A stretch of DNA of 64,000 nucleotides, from the NCBI RefSeq assembly GCF_008728635.1, contig NZ_CP044285.1, forward strand, positions 3,410,001 to 3,474,000. The letters run 5' to 3'. A program made the translations under genes and the position numbers. This DNA is from Hymenobacter baengnokdamensis (lineage in GTDB: Bacteria; Bacteroidota; Bacteroidia; Cytophagales; Hymenobacteraceae). Positions within the stretch are counted from its first letter, which is position 1. Every line of letters begins with the position of its first letter. Below, in pieces: positions 59,252-64,000 of the stretch. The notes beneath the pieces are model-generated. The model made no database searches, was not told the origin of the DNA, and saw only the letters and a program-made list of their open reading frames with translations.

Positions 59252-62188
59252 ATGGAAAAAATTTCCTCTGTCATGTTGCGAACTCGCCGTTGGCTAGGTG
59301 CGCTTGTGGTACTGCTACTCGCAGCCGGCGCGTCGGGCCTCCATGCCCAGCCCACCATTATCTATGGACTGGGTGTGTACACTCCAGGAGCGGTTTATGG
59401 TGGCCAAAACCTGGCTGGCAATCAAAACCTGGTTAGTATTGACCCGGCCAACCCGAGCAGCGCCAGCGCGCCGGTAGTTGCAATCACGGGCCTTACCCCA
59501 GGGCAGGTGCTGGCAGCCATTGAGGTGCGGCCCTATACGGGGCAGCTTTATGGGCTGGGCTACGACGCTGCCACCAACGGCAACAACGTCCAGCTTTATA
59601 CCTTAAACCCAGCTACGGGCCTGGCAACCAGCGTAGGCGGAGCCTTTCGCCTGGAGCTGGCCGGCAATAATTCCAGCAATACCTCAGGCATTGTGCCGGT
59701 AGTGGGCTTTGCTTTCAACGCCCGTACCGACCGCATTCGGGTAGTAGCGCCCAACGGCAACAACTACCGCCTCGACCCCAACACCGGCACCCTGGTTGGA
59801 ACGGATACGCCGCTGAAATACGTAGCCAATCCGGCCGGGGTAACGCTGCCACCCGCGCCTTACATCGGCGCAGTCGCCTATACTAACTCCAGCATCGGGC
59901 TATCGGCCCCCACGCTCTACGACTTCGACGATACCAATACGAACGGTATTCTCTCTATTCAAGGGATGCCGTCGCCTAATGATGGCCAGCTGACCACGGT
60001 AGCCCCGGCTTCATTTTACATTACCGGCTCGTCGCAGCCCGGACCTTACCCCCTGGCTTCGCCTACGGCAAATATAGATATTGACGTATTTTATGACCGC
60101 CCGACTCGCAGCAACCAGGCCTTTTTGCTGGAAGGGCGGCCGGGCCCCGGCACCATTGTTACGTATGCCTCCAACCTGTACTCGCTGAACCTGACAACCG
60201 GCCGGGCCACGCTGATTTCTAATATTTCGGGCAAGGTGCCATACGTAATTTTCAATATTGCCGTGGCTACCGTGATGCCGCTAACCTGGAACGGCAGCGT
60301 AAGCACCGCCTGGAACCTGCCGGCCAACTGGACGCCCGCCCGGGTACCTACGTCGGCCGATGACGTGCTGATTCCGGGCAACACGCCCCGGCAGCCCGCA
60401 GTAAGCGACAACGAGTTTGCGCTTTCGATAACCCTGGATGGCGGCGCCTCCCTCACCACAGCTGACGGCGGCACGCTCAACGTCAGCAGCAATTTTATTA
60501 ATAACAATGGTACCGTGCTGGGTAGCGGCAGCGGCACCGTAGCCCTGGTTGACACCCTGCGCCACGAGATTGCCGGTCCGAGCCTTTCGGCCTTTCAGAA
60601 CCTGGTGCTGGGCGGCACCCTAAATGGGCGCAGCGGCGGGCGCACGTTCACCACCGGGCCGGTGAGCGTGCAAAGCGGGCTCACGCTTATTGGCAACCTG
60701 GCTATTGGTCCCAACCAGCCATTTACTCTCCTCTCCAACGCCAGCGGCACAGCCTACGTGGTTAACAGCGGCGGCGTGGCTACGGGCTCGGCTACCGTAC
60801 AGCGCTATATCACGCCGACCAACCCTGGCCTGGGCTATCGCCACTATTCGGCTCCGGTAAGCAATACCACGGTGGGCGACCTGGCCACCAGCACCTTTAC
60901 GCCGGTTTTCAATGCCAGCTACAATACCAGCTCCACGCCGGGCACTGTGCGGCCCTACCCTACCGTTTATGGCTACAGCCAGGCGCAGTACGAAAGCTCG
61001 CCGGCCAGCGCCGCCACCCCCGATTTTGACAAGGGCTACTACTCGCCCACCGATGGTACTACGCCGTGGGTGCCCGGCACGGGCTACACCGTAAACCTGG
61101 GCGGGAATGAGCTGGTTGATTTTAATGGCACGCTTACCAACGGCGACATCAGCACGGCCGGCCAGGGCCGCAGCGCCAAGGCCAACGCGGGCTGGCAGCT
61201 GCTGGGCAACCCCTACCCCAGCTCGCTCGACTGGGACCAGGTAGTAGCTACCGGCGGCCTGGTTAATATTCGAAATGCAGTATATGTGTTTAAAAGCAAT
61301 AGTCAGTACGGGGGCATTTATGCCAGCTACATAAACGGGCAGAGCACTAATGGCGGTACCAATGTTATTCCGGTCGCTCAGGGTTTCTTTGTGCAAACCA
61401 GTGCGGTCGGGGCTACGGGCAATATCAACTTTAAGAATACCCAGCGCATCACGACGGGCGCTACGGCTCCGTTTCAGCGCACAGCCGCCGACGCGCGCCC
61501 GCAGCTGCTGCTGGAGCTGAGCAATGGCCAAACGGCCTCGCAAACGGATATCTATTTCCAGAATGGCGCCACCGCAGGGTTCGACAACGCCTACGATGCA
61601 ACGGCGCTGCCTTTCCTGAATGGCTTGCTGCTGGCCACGGAAGCCGGCACTGACGTACTGGCTATCAATGGTCAGCCAGCGCTGGCGGGCAGCGTTGCCA
61701 TTCCGCTGCAAGTGGGCGTGGCCGCGGCCGGCACGTACTCGCTGCGGGCGGCTACCCTCGCCAACCTGCCCGCCGGCTACCACGCCTACCTGCGTGATGC
61801 CATCCTGAATACGTACACCGACCTGAGCCTCACGCCCAGCCTTACGCTCAGCTTAACCGCTACGCCATCTAACGGGCGGTTTGCTATCCTATTCAGCCCG
61901 ACTGCTCCACTGGCTACGGCGCCGGCCGCGCTGGCTGCCCTGGCTTCGGTATATCCTAACCCTGCGCATGGCACGGCCACGCTGCTGCTGCCACAGGCGC
62001 TGCGCGGGGCAGGTAGCTGCTCGGTGCAGCTAGTAAATGCGCTCGGCCAGACTGTGCTCACCCGCACAGTAGCGGCCGGTGGCCCCGACACCTTTGAGCT
62101 ACCCCTTGTGGGCATTGCCGCGGGTGTCTATACAGTGCGCGCTACTACTACCAGCGGCCAGGTTACCAAACGATTAGTTGTGGAATAG
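59252..62188 (+). CDS. DUF4394 surface protein with a T9SS sorting domain
   Basis: A 978-residue secreted protein. The signal peptide (about 1-32, ending LHA) is followed by DUF4394 (about 33-330; TGLTPGQVLAAIEVRPYTG, GFAFNARTDRIRVV, LYSLNLTTGRATLI). Then comes a beta-rich region, and the C-terminal type A sorting domain with VYPNPAHGTATLLLP, CSVQLVNALGQTVL and GVYTVRATTTSGQVTKRLVVE. DUF4394 proteins are often extracellular; catalytic function is not known. Confidence 0.88.
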   Translation: MEKISSVMLRTRRWLGALVVLLLAAGASGLHAQPTIIYGLGVYTPGAVYGGQNLAGNQNLVSIDPANPSSASAPVVAITGLTPGQVLAAIEVRPYTGQLYGLGYDAATNGNNVQLYTLNPATGLATSVGGAFRLELAGNNSSNTSGIVPVVGFAFNARTDRIRVVAPNGNNYRLDPNTGTLVGTDTPLKYVANPAGVTLPPAPYIGAVAYTNSSIGLSAPTLYDFDDTNTNGILSIQGMPSPNDGQLTTVAPASFYITGSSQPGPYPLASPTANIDIDVFYDRPTRSNQAFLLEGRPGPGTIVTYASNLYSLNLTTGRATLISNISGKVPYVIFNIAVATVMPLTWNGSVSTAWNLPANWTPARVPTSADDVLIPGNTPRQPAVSDNEFALSITLDGGASLTTADGGTLNVSSNFINNNGTVLGSGSGTVALVDTLRHEIAGPSLSAFQNLVLGGTLNGRSGGRTFTTGPVSVQSGLTLIGNLAIGPNQPFTLLSNASGTAYVVNSGGVATGSATVQRYITPTNPGLGYRHYSAPVSNTTVGDLATSTFTPVFNASYNTSSTPGTVRPYPTVYGYSQAQYESSPASAATPDFDKGYYSPTDGTTPWVPGTGYTVNLGGNELVDFNGTLTNGDISTAGQGRSAKANAGWQLLGNPYPSSLDWDQVVATGGLVNIRNAVYVFKSNSQYGGIYASYINGQSTNGGTNVIPVAQGFFVQTSAVGATGNINFKNTQRITTGATAPFQRTAADARPQLLLELSNGQTASQTDIYFQNGATAGFDNAYDATALPFLNGLLLATEAGTDVLAINGQPALAGSVAIPLQVGVAAAGTYSLRAATLANLPAGYHAYLRDAILNTYTDLSLTPSLTLSLTATPSNGRFAILFSPTAPLATAPAALAALASVYPNPAHGTATLLLPQALRGAGSCSVQLVNALGQTVLTRTVAAGGPDTFELPLVGIAAGVYTVRATTTSGQVTKRLVVE

Positions 62189-62210
62189 TCCAGCAGCCTG
62201 CATTTAGTAC

Positions 62211-62245
62211 AACAGCCCCGCCAGATAGCTCTGGCGGGGCTGTTT
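62211..62245. terminator. Terminator after the DUF4394 gene
   Basis: AACAGCCCCGCCAGA pairs with TCTGGCGGGGCTGTTT around a short loop. Both orientations can use it. Confidence 0.9.
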
Positions 62246-62301
62246 GCAGGTAGTGGGTATTAATTCGGTGCTCCATCAGATTATCCCGCGCATGCCGCCG
62301 C

Positions 62302-62805
62302 TCAGCGCCGGGCAATGCCACGAGTGCCAGGCCACAACAAAGGCAGCAGCAGCATGACGGGTAGGGGTGAAACCAGAAAGTCGATAATGCGCCGGCTCAA
62401 CTTAAATGCCCAGGCAATATTGCCCCCAAGCCGGCCTCCCAGTACCAGCAGCGCATAAAGCACCAGCAACACCAAGTAAAACTGAATCACCCAGCGTGTT
62501 CGCTGTGGGTTACGCAGCAGCACATGCAATAGCAGAATACAGCCCCCAACGTAGAGAATACTATAGCTCACCATGGCCGGAATACTACGGGTAGTAACTA
62601 GGTTACTCGTACCGCGCTGCCAGCGGCTAATAGCGCCGCTTAGGCCCAAACCCTCAAATAGCGCCTGCCAGGCACGCGTCAGGGCCGCAAAAACAGCCTC
62701 CGATTCCATACCTGCCCAAAATATAAGCCCGGCCAAAAGCCCAGCCAGCATCAGCTGCCCAGGTTTGAGGGGAGTAACCGGTCCTAATACCACCCGACCA
62801 CTCAT
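62302..62805 (-). CDS. Exosortase-associated small membrane protein
   Basis: A 167-residue protein with four or more membrane spans (LMLAGLLAGLIFWAG, then ILYVGGCILLLHVLL, FYLVLLVLYALLVLGG, LLLPLLWP). The start ATG overlaps the exosortase stop as ATGA, so they are co-translated. No catalytic residues stand out; by context an exosortase partner. Confidence 0.78.
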   Translation of the reverse strand: MSGRVVLGPVTPLKPGQLMLAGLLAGLIFWAGMESEAVFAALTRAWQALFEGLGLSGAISRWQRGTSNLVTTRSIPAMVSYSILYVGGCILLLHVLLRNPQRTRWVIQFYLVLLVLYALLVLGGRLGGNIAWAFKLSRRIIDFLVSPLPVMLLLPLLWPGTRGIARR

Positions 62806-63359
62806 GCTTCAGAGGCGGCCGGTGACCCAAACCAGCGTACCCACTGCATCCAGAGAAGACAGATGAAGGCGTACACCACGAAGGAAAACGTGTAGTGGTG
62901 ATTAAAATCAACCGAGCGATGGGCGTAGTGATGATTCAACGCCAGCGCTGCTACGCGCACTATATTCAATAAATATAATGTAACAACTCCCAGCGGAATA
63001 AACCAAAGCTTGGGCCGTAACGGCCCCGGAAAAGCGATAATAAAACCCGAGAACAGCGCGTAGAGTACCAGCCCATCGCACTGGTAGCCTACCAGCACAG
63101 CGGGCTGACCATCCACCGCCAGCGTAGTAGAGCCCGCAGCGGCCGTAGCCGCAAAGCCCAACAGGCGCAGCAGTCCGGCACTGGCCGCCGCGATATTCAC
63201 CGAAAGCCAGCTGTCGAGCCGGCCATCGGGACCAATAAAGCCTTCGTAGCCAATGAGCCATACCAGGTAGAGGCTGGCGGCCACTAGTAGAAACTGCCAG
63301 CGGGGGGCTAGTCGTTGCCAGCTCGTCGGCGCAGAGGTAAGTTCAGGAAGCATAGGCAC
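62802..63359 (-). CDS. Bacteroidota exosortase (Xrt family)
   Basis: A 185-residue membrane cysteine protease/transpeptidase candidate that processes C-terminal sorting signals. The triad is visible: C94 in GYQCDGLVLY, R135 in LNIVRVAALA and H154-H155 in DFNHHYTFSF. About five hydrophobic spans surround it. No PEP-CTERM-like target protein is nearby, and the target is unknown. The subtype (XrtF, XrtN, XrtX) cannot be set from here. Confidence 0.85.
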   Translation of the reverse strand: MPMLPELTSAPTSWQRLAPRWQFLLVAASLYLVWLIGYEGFIGPDGRLDSWLSVNIAAASAGLLRLLGFAATAAAGSTTLAVDGQPAVLVGYQCDGLVLYALFSGFIIAFPGPLRPKLWFIPLGVVTLYLLNIVRVAALALNHHYAHRSVDFNHHYTFSFVVYAFICLLWMQWVRWFGSPAASEA

Positions 63360-63388
63360 AAATATATTGGCCCGGCTCCCACAAACTA

Positions 63389-64000
63389 CTATTGTTTTAG
63401 CCCACTCGGTATTCCCTGCGGGTAATCCTGCTGAATATCTTTTTGTAGCTCCTCAATGCGGTTGCCCGGGTTGGGGTGCGTACTCAGAAACTCGGGCGGG
63501 TTGCTGCTACCAGCCTGCTTTTCCAGCATCTGCATCACGTTAATCATGGCGTGAGGGTCATAACCAGCCTGGGGCGTAAACTTCACGGCAAAATTATCGG
63601 CCTGCAACTCGTCGTTGCGGCTAAAGCGCAGGGTTACGAGCTTAGCAATCATGGCGGCGGCGGCGGCGCGGGCCACACTGCTACCGGGGCTGTTGGGGTC
63701 GTAGGCCGCGATGGCCGCCGCGCCGGTCAGGCCCTGCGTCAGCTGGCTTTGGGCTACCTGCTCGGCCGAGTGCCGGGCCACTACGTGGCCTATCTCATGG
63801 GCCAGCACGCCGGCCAGTTGCGCTTCCGAGGTCAGGTTTTTCAGCAAGCCCTGCGTAATAAACACCTGGCCGCCCGGCAGGGCAAACGCGTTGATTGTTT
63901 GGTCATCAGCCAGCAGGTGAAACCGGTATTGATACTTGGTCTTCTGGTCGAGGGCATTGGCCTGCACGATGCGCTGGCCCACCTGCTGCACGGCGGCCGT
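63389..64000 (-). CDS. M48-family metalloprotease (N-terminus outside window)
   Basis: Zinc protease of the Ste24/HtpX/BepA type. 203 residues are visible, running out of the window at the right edge. The zinc motif HEIGH (in VLAHEIGHVVARH) and downstream FALPGGQVFITQGLL are family-typical. ELQADNFAVKF supplies the third ligand Glu. STHPNPGNRIEEL fits TPR-less M48 ends. Probably periplasmic or membrane quality control. Confidence 0.93.
   Translation of the reverse strand, partial: TAAVQQVGQRIVQANALDQKTKYQYRFHLLADDQTINAFALPGGQVFITQGLLKNLTSEAQLAGVLAHEIGHVVARHSAEQVAQSQLTQGLTGAAAIAAYDPNSPGSSVARAAAAAMIAKLVTLRFSRNDELQADNFAVKFTPQAGYDPHAMINVMQMLEKQAGSSNPPEFLSTHPNPGNRIEELQKDIQQDYPQGIPSGLKQ

Noticed and set aside
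1..64000. tRNA, rRNA, CRISPR, transposase or phage genes
   Set aside because: None recognised by eye on either strand. A tRNAscan-SE and ISfinder run would settle it.

Overview
The window looks like chromosomal DNA from a member of the Bacteroidota, most likely a Hymenobacter-like Cytophagales bacterium. Supporting signs are GC-rich coding sequence, two secreted proteins with type IX secretion (T9SS) C-terminal sorting domains, Bacteroidota-specific families (DUF3127, DUF3570, DUF4266, DUF4394, a small exosortase), the near absence of Shine-Dalgarno sequences, and TAnnTTTG promoter elements close to start codons. I see no phage, transposase, CRISPR array, rRNA or tRNA. About 57 genes are supported; the first (fructose-1,6-bisphosphatase) and last (M48 protease) run off the window edges.

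Layout. 1-13 kb is housekeeping and metabolism: fbp, aspartate kinase, peroxiredoxin, waaA, rsgA, a 3-hydroxyisobutyrate-type dehydrogenase, a fasciclin lipoprotein, cyclophilin, an AAA+/VWA pair, a DUF427 protein, an MDR oxidoreductase and an acyl-ACP desaturase. 13-26 kb holds a GH1 glycosidase, a glycosyltransferase with an LpxH-like phosphoesterase, a Nudix enzyme, a DEAD-box helicase, a gene-free 1.1 kb stretch (21.9-23.0 kb), an XRE regulator and an L,D-transpeptidase. 26-36 kb has an M1 aminopeptidase, a cyanophycinase, a T9SS protein, an isoaspartyl peptidase, an SSB-like DUF3127 protein, an AlbA_2/HTH protein, a Lys-rich micro-ORF and a merged esterase-DinB frame.

The two most interesting modules are as follows. 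(1) 36.2-41.6 kb is a co-directional cluster of esterase, RimK-like ATP-grasp, GCS2 carboxylate-amine ligase, class I glutamine amidotransferase and a second ATP-grasp-like protein. I infer an uncharacterised pathway that makes amide bonds. (2) 47.5-58.4 kb is a long leftward run: a His-rich exported protein, a fused CzcA-TolC pump, its membrane-fusion adaptor, a VIT-like protein, thioredoxin, ApbE, DUF4266, DUF3570 and a second VIT/CCC1 transporter. It joins metal efflux to an envelope flavin/thiol redox module. The window ends with a DUF4394 T9SS protein, an exosortase with a small membrane partner, and the M48 protease.

Several gene junctions carry long palindromes that overlap or abut stop codons (6418-6509, 10989-11056, 43432-43624). 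Others hold head-to-head short-word arrays (4285-4401, 5347-5522) or nested inverted repeats (22841-22961). All families and functions here come from motif recognition by eye; no database search was run.
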